This document shows, piece after piece, positions 47,255 through 58,717 of a DNA stretch of 64,000 nt (position 1 is its first letter; every line of letters starts with the position of its first letter). The notes below the pieces were generated by a model. The model had not been told where the DNA came from. It searched no databases and saw only the letters and a list, made by a program, of their open reading frames with translations. The stretch is from Pyronema omphalodes. Its lineage: Eukaryota > Ascomycota > Pezizomycetes > Pezizales > Pyronemataceae. The position numbers and the translations under genes were made by a program. The stretch covers positions 62,001-126,000 of the forward strand of contig JAJJXM010000045.1 of assembly GCA_024516155.1 (NCBI GenBank), written 5' to 3'.

Positions 47255-47867
47255 ATGGCACCACTTTCTCTCATCAACGGCCCAACTACACCTGAAAAAG
47301 ATCGCATCCCATCTTTCGAGACACTGTAAGTTGTTGCATATCAATCAACCCCTCCCTATTTCATGTACCTCTCCATCCATGATCCAACTCAACTAACACC
47401 ACCATCTCAGACTCGACCAAATCACCCCCTCCGACGCCTCTGCTTACATCATCCTCCGCGACCAATTCCAAGTCCTTGTTCGTTCCCTGATTAAGCGTCA
47501 CAACCCGTTCAACAACCCCGAGTATGATGCCCACGACGGCTTCAAGATCCAGGATATGATGATGCAGTGCAGAAAGCTTTATCCCGAGTCAAAGGCTCGA
47601 TCCGATCACCAAGAGGAGCATGCTGAAAATCAAGCCAACCATGCTTATGCCTCCATAATTAGTGGATTTGGACGACTTGGAAACTTGGTTAGGTATGCGT
47701 ATGTTGGAGATACACATTTTGCTGGCGGGAAGCAAATAGATAAGAATATGTGTAGACAGTATATGACATGGATGGGATTTGGTCCGGCAGAGGTGGAGGA
47801 ATGTTGGAGAGTTGTTGAGGAGAAGAGGAGCAAGAAATCTATGGTTGTTAACATGGCAACCGAGTAG
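47255..47867 (+). CDS. MAPLSL family protein, intact copy 3
   Basis: Exon 1 47255-47325 (MAPLSLINGPTTPEKDRIP), intron 47326-47410 (GTAAGT...CTCAG, 85 bp, phase 2), exon 2 47411-47867; 175 residues, no breaks. Blocks shared by all copies: YIILRDQFQVLVRSLIKRH, NPFNNPEYDAHDGFKI, SGFGRLGNLVRYAYVGDTH, CRQYMTWMGFGPAEVEECW and a basic tail. No signal peptide or membrane segment, so it is probably intracellular. The exon 1 length (71 nt) is identical in all three copies. It lies just outside the repeat block, so it may be the source of the two copies carried inside. Function unknown. Confidence 0.75.
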
Positions 47868-48343
47868 AGGGCATATGCGGGGGTGAAAGTATACTGCCGT
47901 TATTGAGTTGTTAGCTGTTTTGATACCGCCTATTGAGTTTTGTCATGTGTACTACGATCAAAACTGTTGGAATTATAGCTGATAGTTGTATGGGTTATAT
48001 GTGTATTCATTGTTACATCTCATTCTATCATTTTTCAAAGCCACTGTTTGAGCCTCATTCTTATTGTGAAGACCTTCAGTACCCACTGCCACTTCGTTTC
48101 ATACTATTTGTATTTTTCCTGTTACCGTGAGTGTAAAAAAAATCTTCGTGCGTACAAAATCGTCAAATTGCGGTCATAAATAAAGAATGCCAAAAAAACC
48201 AAAACATAGTCAAATATCACTGCTAAATTCCAACAGTAGTCATACACAAGACAACAACCCCCAGTAGATGTCAATGAACCCAGAACAAAGTAAACGGAAA
48301 ATACACCGAGACATAACCACAACCACAACTTATGACATTGGAA
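47868..48343. other. Intergenic between convergent genes
   Basis: 3' regions of the MAPLSL gene and of the minus-strand family gene at 48344. No supported frame. Confidence 0.4.
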
Positions 48344-49332
48344 TTACGAATTCGAACGCTGCTGATCCATTGCTTTCGCAATAGTCATACGGAGATTCCA
48401 CCAAAACTCCTGTGCGTCCTACAAAATTGACTATCAGAAAACTTTGATTTCGTAACCGGCCAGGAATGATCAGTACTAACCTCGCACATCGTTGTTCGGT
48501 CACCGTTGGCTTCCGGCGTCGGGTTGTATCGGCGCATCAGAAAGGTTTGAAAATCTACGACCTCCCTTCTATGCGTATCTTTAGGATCATCGATAAATAT
48601 GTTCTTCAGAGAATGTGATTTCATCAATAGTGGCCCATAGTGTTGACGGACGCTACAGGAGAAGTATTCGCAGTCAGTACAGCAAGTCTGCTTATGTCAG
48701 CAATTGATTAAAGTTGATAAAAATATCCAGACATTTGGATAGATTTACATTGTTGTAGTCCTTATGAGTAAAGAGAGTGCATAAGTTCCAGAGAAGAACA
48801 GGTCTCCTCTTGAAAAGGATATTGATTGCATCATGAAAGGCTTGGTTTGGACCGTATTGGAATGTTTCCCAAAACTCCTTTGCTGTAAAGGTAATCAATC
48901 CCTTGACATAATTTGGATCGCTCAATAATTCCTGAAGTATAGGCTCGAGAAGTCCCCAAATCACTGCCCTTGGATGCTCGTTATCTGGCGTAGTTGTTCG
49001 CCTCTCAAAACTGTCAAAATGTTAGTGTATCGTCATGCACTAGGGGAACCCGGTTAAGTACTGTTCATGGTGGCTGTCCCACGTGGATCGCATATTTCCA
49101 CTCGAAGATGGCGGTATATATAAGATGTATGGAGCTGTAGAACAATAAGTGGTTGATGATGATGCTGTTCCAAAAAAGACTTAAACAGTTTGATTATACA
49201 CTACAGAGAGATCTCCTCGTTTTCAATAGCTTAAACATTGACATTCTGCCCTTTGCGTAGAAAGATGTCATTGAATATCAAGTGTAGTATCCCTTGTACT
49301 AACCATAAGGTGGTAAACATTCTTGGAGGACC
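48344..49332 (-). pseudogene. CCxDCxxF family, copy 1 (premature stops)
   Basis: Exons (minus): 49332 to about 49065, then 49010-48749, 48687-48481 and 48418-48344, with introns of about 55-62 bp. It reads VQGILHLIFNDIFLRKGQN, AVIWGLLEPILQELLSDPNY, VLLWNLCTLFTHKDYNN, TCCTDCEYFSCSVRQHYG, LKNIFIDDP, and the last exon DAQEFWWNLRMTIAKAMDQQ. The first listed exon contains an in-frame TAA where copy 2 has AAA (before GCTATTGAAAA) and a TAG 11 codons on. Later exons are open. It is either a pseudogene or a gene starting downstream at a Met. An N-terminal exon upstream of 49332 is expected (a GGTCC acceptor is seen). Confidence 0.6.
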
Positions 49333-51122
49333 CTGGAAAACACCAGTGACAACATGTTGGGAAGACCAGTCGTCACTTTAACCGTTTATCAGGTCCTGAA
49401 CTACCTATCTCCGGCACGAAAAATGAACCCAATTTTATTAACATAAGTTCACCGGATTCTTTTCGCCCCGAATAGCGGTTCATGACACGTCCTAATTGTA
49501 TATCGCTCCGATAATCTTGAACCGTGTGTTCAATACAATGACATCTTGTCTACATTGTAGATCTAAAACCACTTTGTAACTATAACTCATCCTGCTATAG
49601 ATGCACTCGAAGAAAGGAGGGAACTATCACGAGTGAGTGAGAATTCAAGGCCACACTACCAAGCATGAAACAACCGGTTCAGCAAATCATGAAGCGAGGA
49701 GTTAACGTCAAGCGTGAAAGATGGTTATCAGTAGCGTGAGCTTAGGTCTCTAAAACAACTAAGAATGTAGAGAAAAAAAAATTAGCGAGAATCATAACAG
49801 CAAGGGCTACAGAAAGCGAGAAATCGCATGAGGCCGGTGATCGGCTAAGCATCATGGCACGCTCACTCGCGACACCTTCTCGGCTGTGCCGCCGTGTGGG
49901 GTTGAGAACGCCAAGGGCCCTTAAGGCTTAGACAATTTATCTAACACGCTATCCAAGAACTTGGCAAAACGGTTCATGCGCCAAGTCTCTTTTGAAGGTT
50001 AGCGTAGATATTGAACCATGTATAAGCCTGGTAATCCTAGTAGCTGCCTTGTTTTGGCGGTCCAACACACCCAACGCGTGTGTATTGACGCACGCACAGG
50101 GGTGCGCGAAGTCTTACCCGCGATGTTTGATATTATCGGTACAGGTATCGCTCCAACGACTTTACAAAGACTATCAAATTTACGATCATGTACATGCACA
50201 GACATACCTTATCTGCCTTCACGAAAGTTCACGGGGGTGGGTGTTTGCGATTGAGGGGCATTCCTTTGGATGCCACCCATTTCATGCTTTTTCAGGATGA
50301 CAGTTGGAATGATCGACAATGAAATCTCTGTGACTAAGTCTAATGCGTGCTGGATATGAAAGACGCGGTGGATTTATTGCTAGCGCGTGTATTGGTAACA
50401 ACGGAGTAAGCATTCCCGCGTGTCAGAAACAAAACCATTCTGGTACTGTTGCCATCACTCAAGAATACAACGATAATGCGGCGGATGGCGTTGTGTCTGG
50501 CGTAGATGGAGAAGTGAAGGGAGGGAGAGAAAAAGAAAGGCGGGGAGGAGGGGTTCGTTCGGCTTTGAGAGTCAATTATATTTGCGACAGTTGCAGCTAG
50601 TAGCATGGGGCTACGTGTTCATGCGGTATTATATCTTGTTGTATGATTGCTATTGATTGATTTATTGATTAATTCTTAAACGTTCCCAACAGTAAGGTTA
50701 TGAAGTGGTCTGTGTTAATACATCTTTAGGCCCCGATCTGTAATCTAAGAGGTATACGATTGTTAACTACTGCCGCTTCAGCCCTGTCTTGATCGTAGAG
50801 GATGGTGGTGCTCGGATAAATGAAGTGTCTTGATTTTCTTCATTCGCCATGTTCGGGCAATGGAATCGTATTCGAATGTAGCAAGTTTTCTCGTTTTAAT
50901 CATCAATAACAATTTGAAAACAAATCCGGAACGTGGTCCAATATTACTGCTTAATCCAAATTGCAACCGTACAAAAAGATAATAACCCACGGCAGTGATA
51001 TGAAAAGCAATCAGAGGCAAGAAAACAAATACGGAAACTACACCATGACTCAATTATAACCCATAACTCATTACATCTAAATTCAAAAACTATGATGCGA
51101 AGGCTGGTAGTGAAATGCTGTC
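49333..51122. other. Intergenic, no gene supported
   Basis: Upstream region of the 48.3-kb gene and downstream region of the 51.1-kb gene. Short plus-strand frames at 49992-50300 and 50343-50600 lack coding character. GC-richer patches at 49.85-49.95 kb have no recognised feature. Confidence 0.4.
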
Positions 51123-52080
51123 TCAGATTTTGCCCACGTCCTCAATAACGGCACGGAAATTCTTCCAAAACTCCTTTGCATCCTATAGCAATCATTGTTA
51201 GTAATCTTTGATATTCCAAGTATTAGGGGGATGATAAGTGATTAACCTTGCACAACAACTTGGTACAATGGTCGTCTGCCCATTTAGGGGGATCTCCTCG
51301 CATGAATTTCAGTATTTCATTGGTAATCACCGAATCCTCATCTTCCGGGTTCTCTACAAATATTGTTCCCAGGAGGATTGGTTTATTCAACTGTATTCCA
51401 TAAAAGGCACAGATAGTAAGATAGAAATGTCTACAGTCGAAACAGCAGGACTATGCATGTCAACAATCCGTCCCGTCTCCCATGGTATCCTGAGATTTGC
51501 ATGGTCTTACATTCTCATACTCATACTGACTAAAAAGCGTAGATAGGTTCCAAAGAAGAACGCAATTCTTGTTAAAAATACTAATTGCTTCTTGAAGAAC
51601 TTGTTTTGCCCAGTTCTGATTCGTGCGCCTCAATTTCTTGGTTTGGAAAAGTTTCAGTCCTTTCACATAGTTTGGATCATTGACTAGTTCCTGGAGTATA
51701 GGCTCCAGGAGTCCCCAAATCAACATCCTAGGGTGCCCCTCCTTCCAAACTCGAGGTTCCTGGAACCTACTAGGATGTTAGTAATTATTTATTCAGCAGG
51801 AATGTCGGGTGTGACTACTCTTCAAAGCCACTGTTCCATCTGGAATGCATATTTTCACTCTTCGTTAGCGGTATATACAACGTGTATGTGGACGGTGAAT
51901 AGTAAGTAGTCGATGATTATGCTCATCTAAAGAGACTTGAACCGCTTGTTTTATATCAGTCTCTTTGTTTTCAATAGCTTTAAAATCGAAATTCTGCACT
52001 TCAAATAGAAAGACATCATTGAATATCGGGCGCAGTATGCCCTGCACTACCCCAAGTCGGCCAAATACACATGGTGGACC
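51123..52080 (-). CDS. CCxDCxxF family, copy 2 (best preserved)
   Basis: Exons (minus): 52080-51819, 51769-51511, 51450-51247 and 51182-51123. Introns 49, 60 and 64 bp occupy the same sites as in the paralogs. Blocks: VVQGILRPIFNDVFLFEVQN, MLIWGLLEPILQELVNDPNY, VLLWNLSTLFSQYEYEN, SCCFDCRHFYLTICAFYG, LLGTIFVENPEDEDS, ILKFMRGDPPKWADDH, DAKEFWKNFRAVIEDVGKI. The CCxDCxxF motif opens one exon in all three copies. The frame before the intron at 51818 is uncertain (a TAA follows RCIYR), so that exon may contain a further intron. More N-terminal sequence is expected beyond 52080. No signal peptide seen; function unknown. Confidence 0.6.
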
Positions 52081-52929
52081 CTGAATTCACTAATAATCAC
52101 TTATTAAGAACATGAGCCGTCAGCTTGGGTGTTGTCTTCACAGTGGCTAATTAACAGCAGAAAACATTTCGTTAGCAGACTATCAGATGTCATGGTTATC
52201 ACTCATCACCCCTGCCATTCAATTAGGTCTCAACTATCGCAGAATCCTATGTTGATTTGGGTAATGCACTCCGCAGATATCAACGATATACCGAAAATAT
52301 CAGAAGATTCGTTGGGCCATAACTGCCGAAATGTTCAATCAGCAATAGCTTGGTATGACTTCAGGCATCTTTCGAATCGTGGAGAAGTCTGTAACAGTGT
52401 GCCTATCTAAGGTACTGCACCTTATAGACAGAGCCTTTCGATCTGTATTATCAATACATCCCATGGAATTTAGAACAGCTTTTGAATTCTGTAACAGTTT
52501 TATTAATCATACTGAGCGGTGTTGTTTTCGTCCCGACTCTGTGTCAAAGCGAGATTTTACAAATGGTCGTGCAGTACCATCTTCAGTGACCAGCAAAGCT
52601 AAGTTATATTTCTTCTTCACCTCTCAGTTTATCTTGGCCATGACATTGACTGATCACGCCACGATGACGCCGAATGTGACCCCTAAGCGCATCTTTCCCT
52701 TCCGAGTGATTATTAATGACACCGCTTCACTGTATATCACTCAAATCATTTTGAAATACGGGTTGAATACAATGAAATCTTGTCTACTACGATACATCAA
52801 TTCCACATTCACTACCGCTAGTTTAACTGAATCCAAGCCTTCTATAAATCATTTCACACTCAACTGAGACATCACCACGGTAACAGCAATCTCACAGCCA
52901 CAATCTCTACCTGTCGACTGAAGTCCGCA
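52081..52929 (+). other. Intergenic with one long unsupported frame
   Basis: A 170-codon ATG frame at 52355-52867 is open but has no paralog, no recognised motif and a composition like random AT-balanced DNA. It ends about 60 bp before the next gene, so it may be chance or an upstream gene. Confidence 0.25.
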
Positions 52930-53933
52930 ATGTACCCCTTTCACCCGGTTCACCCACCAGCTCCTAAGCCGTCTGTCTACACTGCCTCTAGTAACGGCGG
53001 CTATACCGCCGACTCTGGATACATGTCCAACGATAGCATCTCTGAAGATAACGATTATACCTCTGCACCACCCTCTCCTTCGTCCCCCGACTGGCCATCC
53101 TCCGACGCCTCGGCACTGGATCCAAAGCCCACGGAGGCCGGAAAATCCCTCTTCGAGCACCCTTTATTCCCCGTAGACAATCCCAGGTCCTGTTTCCCTC
53201 TCACTGAGCCCTGGCCTTATACCTACTGCACCTCCTGCCACAACGAGTTCCGCATGGCCCGCAAATACCACACAGCAGTGTCACGGTATGCACACCTGAA
53301 ACCACCCGCAGATGATCGGGAGTTCTGTGTGGGTTTTTACCTGCTGAGGATAGGAGTAAACTATTCTGGTTGGCCGTTGATCTGGAATGGCTTGTGACGG
53401 GGACTTCTGGGCTTTTAGAAGCGGGTGGAATAGCTGGACCAGCTACGATTGAGGATATCATGGAGGATGGGGCTCAGGATAATAGTGGCAAAGGTAACGG
53501 AAAGGGTAAGTCGAAGCAGACTGATCAGGCCGAAGAGCTGGGCTGGGTAGTTTATGTCTACTCTTGCTCTCCGTTGGGTCCTTACACCAATGCCGTCGAT
53601 TTGTCCATAGCTCTCACAGGAAACCCAGATATTCAGGGTATTGGTATACCAAAGGGAGCAATGTGGTTCAAGGCTGCACCGGAGGATAGGGAGATGCGCA
53701 GTAGGCGGAAGCCGGAGGAACAGATAACTATGGGCAAGTTCACGGAATGGATTAGGAACGGCGAGTGTAAAATGCGTGGGAGAGATTGGTGATGTTGAAG
53801 GTGGTTTGGTTGCATCAGGTGAGTGGGCTTCAGGATGGTGAAAACGGGAACAAGCTAACAGACTATGTTACAGGTGGGAAAGGAGGGATGGAAGGGAACA
53901 GATGTTATTAGTACGGAGTTTGGATTGTTGTGA
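52930..53933 (+). CDS. CTSCH-family protein, paralog of the 12.9-14.3 kb gene, two apparent frameshifts
   Basis: The ATG at 52930 opens MYPFHPVHPPAPKPS, then DSGYMSNDSISEDNDYTSAPP, a Ser/Pro-rich linker and WPYTYCTSCHNEFRMARKYH, AVSRYAHLKPPADDREFCVGF. A one-base excess in GGGTTTTTACC (about 53330) shifts into LPAEDRSKLFWLAVDLEWLV. After a Gly/Lys-rich spacer come GWVVYVYSCSPLGPYTNAVD, GIGIPKGAMWFKAAPEDREM and FTEWIRNGECK. One missing A near 53770 (GTAAAATGCG) shifts into NAWERLVMLKVVWLHQ. The intron 53819-53873 (GTGAGT...GTTACAG) matches the paralog's, and the last exon ends STEFGLL at TGA 53931-53933. Both breaks sit in homopolymers. Function unknown. Confidence 0.65.
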
Positions 53934-55039
53934 CGAGTGAAGAATTGCATCAGTAGTTGATGATTTGGATATGGAAGCAAACGGTCTTGTGGCGTTTCAT
54001 TTACTTTTCCTGTACGGCTATCAACTGTTATGTGCAAGCTGTAGGGAACCGTAACTGATCCCCACTAGCTTTCCGAAATGACTATTATGATCCACGCAGC
54101 AGACCAAAAGGCCAACTAGAAAGGCCTTTAAGTTACGATCAGGTTGAAAAGAGAGAATGTGATGATTGATTAACTTCATTATCCGCGAGGTAGTCTAGTA
54201 CGTGTCGTGGCAACTTTCGTACAGACATCGTGACTTGTTAGCATTTCTACAGAATGGACAGTAGCATGACGAACTCTCCTTATATAAGCTCTTATTTTGG
54301 GGGACGAAAATTTAGAACACTAATCATCGAAAAGACATTACGAATACCGAATGCATAGAATTCCCCTTATCACGTGGTTACCTCACCACCATGCCTTACC
54401 AAAGGCATTCACGGTGTAAACTTGACACAGCTTGTACAAATGCGGGAAGCCTGTCCCCGTGCCTGTACGACTACGAGGGTCTGACGGAAAACAATACGTC
54501 GGTTGTGGAGGAAAAGACATTCTTCCGTCGATATCTTTAGATAATATCCTCCGTCTAGGGCCATCCTTTGTATCAGGTTTGATAACAGGAACGTGAGTTT
54601 TGATTAAGACTCGCCCTGTATGCCCCAGCAATAGCAGTTAAGCATGATAAATCTATGCTCCGCTTTTTCTGATCAACCATACGGTATAGAACAGGTACCA
54701 CAAAACGTAGTACCCGCCATAACCTGACGGTTGCAAGCGTGTATGATAAATAAATAAAAAACGGGATATAACATGGTATCTTCTGTCTGTTTACCGCAAG
54801 CATCCGCAGTCTAGAGTAACGAACTACGCGCTGATGAAAAAGACAGGATTGTATACGTTCATGGCAGTTTCCAGTCACCCAGCGATGGAAACACTTCAAG
54901 TATAAGGAATAACACTTTCCTCTGGAACTTCAAGTCCAAAGATATTTCTCTGTTTAACTTAATAATCTCATCCTTACAGACTACAGAAATTTCGTTGACG
55001 ATCAGGGGAAAATCCTCGACACCATGCAATACGTACCAT
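53934..55039. other. Intergenic; weak minus-strand frames
   Basis: A minus frame at 54631-54383 reads a plausible exon (DTKDGPRRRILSKDIDGRMS ... NAFGKAWW) and another at 54899-54573 does not look coding. No splice model or paralog supports a gene. Confidence 0.25.
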
Positions 55040-55920
55040 CAATTTCCAGATCCAAAATTCCAGGCAGTAGTATTCTTGACAAAAGTCAGCTTACCGGACA
55101 TAGTGTCTCACAAAATATTTCCATGGATAAGCACGCATGGACTATGTCTCCCTAGCCGAGCCTCCTCTACCGCGAATTGTGGTACTACCTTGGCGCTTTC
55201 CAAGTTTATGATCATTGGCAAGTAGTATGTGATATTGTTATCAAAAGCGGCTCTCAGTATGGTATACTGCTGCCCCAAGTGGGGAAGTGATACGAAATCC
55301 ATGACTCCAAGGAGCATTTGAACATCCCACGAATATTCACGTACAATCATTCCAGGAAGCTCTACCGTTAAAGCCGCGGAATATTCCATTTTTGAGCTTG
55401 CGTGCTTTAATTTGATGGAAGGTTGCATGTCAGTACAGTCAATTTGCAGGGTATCTTCGGACAGCCGCAGTGATGTCAAGTCAAACCATCGCGCATCAAG
55501 CAGATATAATGGTACCGACTCCACCTACCAGAGAATGGGAACAACGGGTTACTCGTTTTTCAAGTAAGCGTGCAAAATGTTTATAATTTACAGTGTTCCG
55601 CTTTTCAGCAACTCAGTCTGAAACATCGAATATCACTCTAGTTTACACAGCATCGCCGCTTCATAACATATCACTCTACATCATGAGGTATCCCTTCGTC
55701 GCCGCAACCCCCTTCGCGATGCTTACTCTATCACCAAAAACAGAACATCTACGGAAATATCTAACTCGATTAGGCTCGTAATATACGTGCAATAACGCCT
55801 GTGGAGATATCCTTCGCTTGTCAAGTTACCTCTCTGTGCTTCGAAGTTCGCTATCGACCTATCAGTTATAAGTACTGCTATAACCTTCGAAAGGTATACA
55901 TGCAAGTCAGTATGCACCAT
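55040..55920 (-). CDS. Possible multi-exon gene of unknown family
   Basis: The ATG at 55920 opens MVHTDLHVYLSKVIAVLITD and runs to a GA|GTAAGC donor near 55727. A second long open exon begins after a GGTAG acceptor at 55524 (ESVPLYLLDARWFDL ... VELPGMIVREYSWDVQ ... HSPCVLIHGNI). A third short piece (LLPGILDLEIDGTY...) may follow a 38-bp intron at about 55108, ending near 55040. Phases of exons 1 and 2 do not join directly, so a small middle exon or a break is implied. The second exon has a PG[MV]IV segment loosely like those near 59.2 and 63.7 kb. Function unknown. Confidence 0.35.
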
Positions 55921-55946
55921 TTTCGATAATTGTCTCCATAATTTTC

Positions 55947-56613
55947 ATGATAACACGAGGTTTTAGCATGTGCCAACCATCAGGCTCCTCGCCCCCGGAT
56001 AAACCCCTACCCGAGCTCCCTGTAGACAAGCCGACTTCGGAACACCATATTCCCGTATCCAGACAATCATCTCGCGCACTATTCATCCCGGGTATTTGGT
56101 TTTCTCAAGAAACAAACGGATGTTTCACCTGCCTTGGATGTGAAACAACACCAACATACCAAGAGTTCCATGATCTTCGGTACCATTCCTACAGTTCCAA
56201 TTTCCCTATAAAACATTTTCCTAACAAAGCCGTAGAAAGCATTTCGATGAAACGCATCAGGAATGTTCGGACTCTATCTTCCATCGTTGCGAATTTGATA
56301 ACCGGACGTATCTGGGCTTCACAAACTATATGTATGTTCCCGTATTGTTATCTAGAATCGGGAAGGAAAAACGTTAATGGGCTATAGTGACCATTTTATT
56401 CATACACACCATACGGATTTCAACCCTTTTGATAAGGAATTGGGTTGTTGGGATGGAACAATACTTGCATGGCCGATATTCATGGGAGGAAAGCGAAAAC
56501 CGTTACCTCAACCATCACTGCCGCCACCAGAGAAAAGGAAAAGGTCAAGGATATCGGGCATATGCAATAAAGTAAAGAAATTGATGTTGGGTTCTAGTTT
56601 GGAAGAGGAATAA
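55947..56613 (+). CDS. Proline-rich/basic protein, one apparent frameshift
   Basis: The ATG at 55947 (or the Met at 55968) opens a region with PPDKPLPELPVDKP. It continues through IPGIWFSQETNGCFTCLGCE (a CxxC pair) and RIWASQTICMFPYCYLESGR. The frame stops after GRKNVNGL. Losing one A from AAAAA near 56370 joins GYSDHFIHTHHTDFNPFDKE, WDGTILAWPIFMGGKRKPLP and a basic C-end KRKRSRISGICNKVKKLMLG, a likely nuclear signal. The joined protein would be about 220 residues. Only about 27 bp separate its start from the minus-strand ATG at 55920, so one of the two starts may be wrong. Family unknown. Confidence 0.45.
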
Positions 56614-56969
56614 AGAAAATGAAATTGATGAACATAAGGTTATGTTTGTATCTGCTTGTATGATTAATTCTAACGAATTCACGTGCTAGAGATATTCCAG
56701 CAGTCTTTTGTTCTGATTATAATGTATGTCACACGTAAAGCATGCCACATATATCCAAAACAGCCGCGCACTTCCGTAAAACATCCATCAGCTTGGAAAC
56801 TGCATTGACTTCGACACACGCCATCTAAGTCTGTCAGACATGGACATGGCGGAAAACTATGTGTCACAGTTCTACAGCAACAGACCACCGAATGCCCCCT
56901 TGCACCCGAGTAATTTGTGACTTCTGCGGATACGGTAGCAAAATTGTATGATGCATATCTGTCATGACG
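56614..56969. other. Intergenic, no gene seen
   Basis: AT-rich 3' regions of convergent candidates. No supported frame. Confidence 0.4.
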
Positions 56970-57950
56970 TTAATGAAGTGGTTCAATGAGCGTTAAAAGG
57001 ACATGAGCACGATACTCGCTGTTTATAGATGGTAGTACAAGAGGTGCTATTACAGAATATAAATGAATGATCTTAAGGAGGTTGACATATCGAGAGTAAA
57101 GTTCAATATGACCAGCGGCAATGGAAAACTTGAATGTTTTTGTATTAACTTTCGGATTGCAAACACTACATGGCAATGCGGGTAACCAGTCAGATCAATA
57201 ATGGGTATTAAGGGCAATTATATCATACCCAAATGTCCCGACAAAGGTAACCAACGCCGATTGTTAATCGGGATACAGTACCCATCGGACCTCTTTGCGG
57301 GAACTCTGATCATATGAAAGTTATAAAAACGAGGAACAGTAGTTACTGAAATGCAATCCGCAGCCAGCCTTATATATGCGGGCAGAACTGTAGTTGCTGG
57401 GCCTCTGTGTGTACAGCAACTTTCCGTAGATATCTCCCAGTCTGGAATTCTGACAGGATACCTATGAACCTCAACGAATTGCACGTTATACTTCCAATAC
57501 CGAGATATTAAGATTGAAGAAAGACTTGGGTAGCGTCTCGTGACACCTAGCGTGTTGCCGTGAGAACATGATACATCAGAGGTAATCGCCGCAATCCCTT
57601 ATCGTCTGACACGGTTATCCGACAACAAGCCAAAATCCTAAGTACAACCGTCAGCTCACAATACTGGTACATGGTATCGAGAAGATGGGAGCCTGGTTCC
57701 CATACCTCATCCACAGAACCCGCCGGAGGAATGTTACCAGACCTGCGGGTATGTGGTTGTACCTCAAAATCACCACTAGTGCGACGTACGCCTGGGTGTT
57801 ACATCCAGCCAAAGCCTAACAATAATTGTAGTGGAAAAGCTATATGATAAGCAAGAATTGATCTTTACAACGCCACGGTGATAGAGGCGTCGTCAAAGGG
57901 GGATAGCTTCGCTGACTCGACGAGTCATTCTTCATGATGCCGCGCTGGTT
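56970..57950 (-). pseudogene. Broken gene P1 of an unknown family
   Basis: The minus strand reads from near 57935 (MKNDSSSQRSYPPL) through a gap to 57484-57225 (VEVHRYPVRIPDWEISTESC ... RRWLPLSGHL), a G|GTATGA donor and an open segment at 57165-56973 (VNTKTFKFSIAAGHIELYSR ... LLTLIEPLH). The last two do not join in frame at the obvious TAG acceptor. The upstream 130 bp (57885-58015) is clearly related to that of gene P2 at 59.5 kb. Confidence 0.35.
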
Positions 57951-58015
57951 CCGGGCTAGGATTTAGTTGTGACTGATCCGTAACAAAATCTTCCCGCCAG
58001 GTTTATTGTACAGTG
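57885..58015 (-). repeat. Upstream block shared with 59478-59590
   Basis: CGACGAGTCAT, CTGGTT, GATTTAGTTGTGACTGATCC/GATTTGATTGTGACGGATGA and AACAAAAT..CCAGGTTT are collinear in both places. Duplicated promoter or 5' end of paralogous minus-strand genes. Confidence 0.65.
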
Positions 58016-58469
58016 TATGAGAAAATATATCGGGGTCCATGTATTTTCATCTCTTTCCTAACGTGAATACGGTACTGCCAGTTCCATAGCGCAAGCACAA
58101 TCTTCGAATATGTCGATGAGATCTACAAAAGAAGCTCTGCAGGTCACTGTGAATAATGAGCTAAGAAAAAGGCTTTTCATTGGAATCTCTGATTCTTTCA
58201 TCAACCCAACAATGATGATTTGATCTATATCAACCGCAACAACAACAATCTGAAGATAACCTGTAATCTCTGTTCGACTGAATATATGTGCGCGATACTG
58301 ACGGTTCGTAAATTATCTTCATCGGTTCATTGGTTGTTTAGATATCACATAGTCGTAAAAAAATTAAAAAAAATGGTCAATTGAGCACACAACACAAATT
58401 ACAGCACCACGGCCCACCACAACATGATATTAACTTGCGAACACCTGGAATATGGAACTTATATATTAT

Positions 58470-58668
58470 CTATATTCATAATTTCTGAGTAAATCGGAAT
58501 TATGGCGTGGGTAAAAAGTACTGTAATGTCTATTAAAACCGAGAATTGGGCAAAGCTCTGTCCTGGGCAAAGCTCTGAGAGGCACTTCGTAAAGGTTCCC
58601 ACGGTTCACGAGCATGCGAGTGACCGGGGGTGGTGAATTAGCGCCACCTTCGCACGAGTAGCGGCGCC
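58470..58668 (-). repeat. Solo fragment of the 16.8-46 kb repeat family
   Basis: TGGCGTGGGTAAAAAGTACTG through AGCTCTGAGAGGCACTTC, CACGAGCATGCGAGTGACC and GCACGAGTAGCG matches 34980-35130. A GGGCAAAGCTCTG stretch is tandemly duplicated inside. No TATA-leader module is present. Confidence 0.75.
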
Positions 58669-58717
58669 AACCATCGCACCCATCGGACAGTGGCTTGGAT
58701 TACGTCATAGGGTCACC

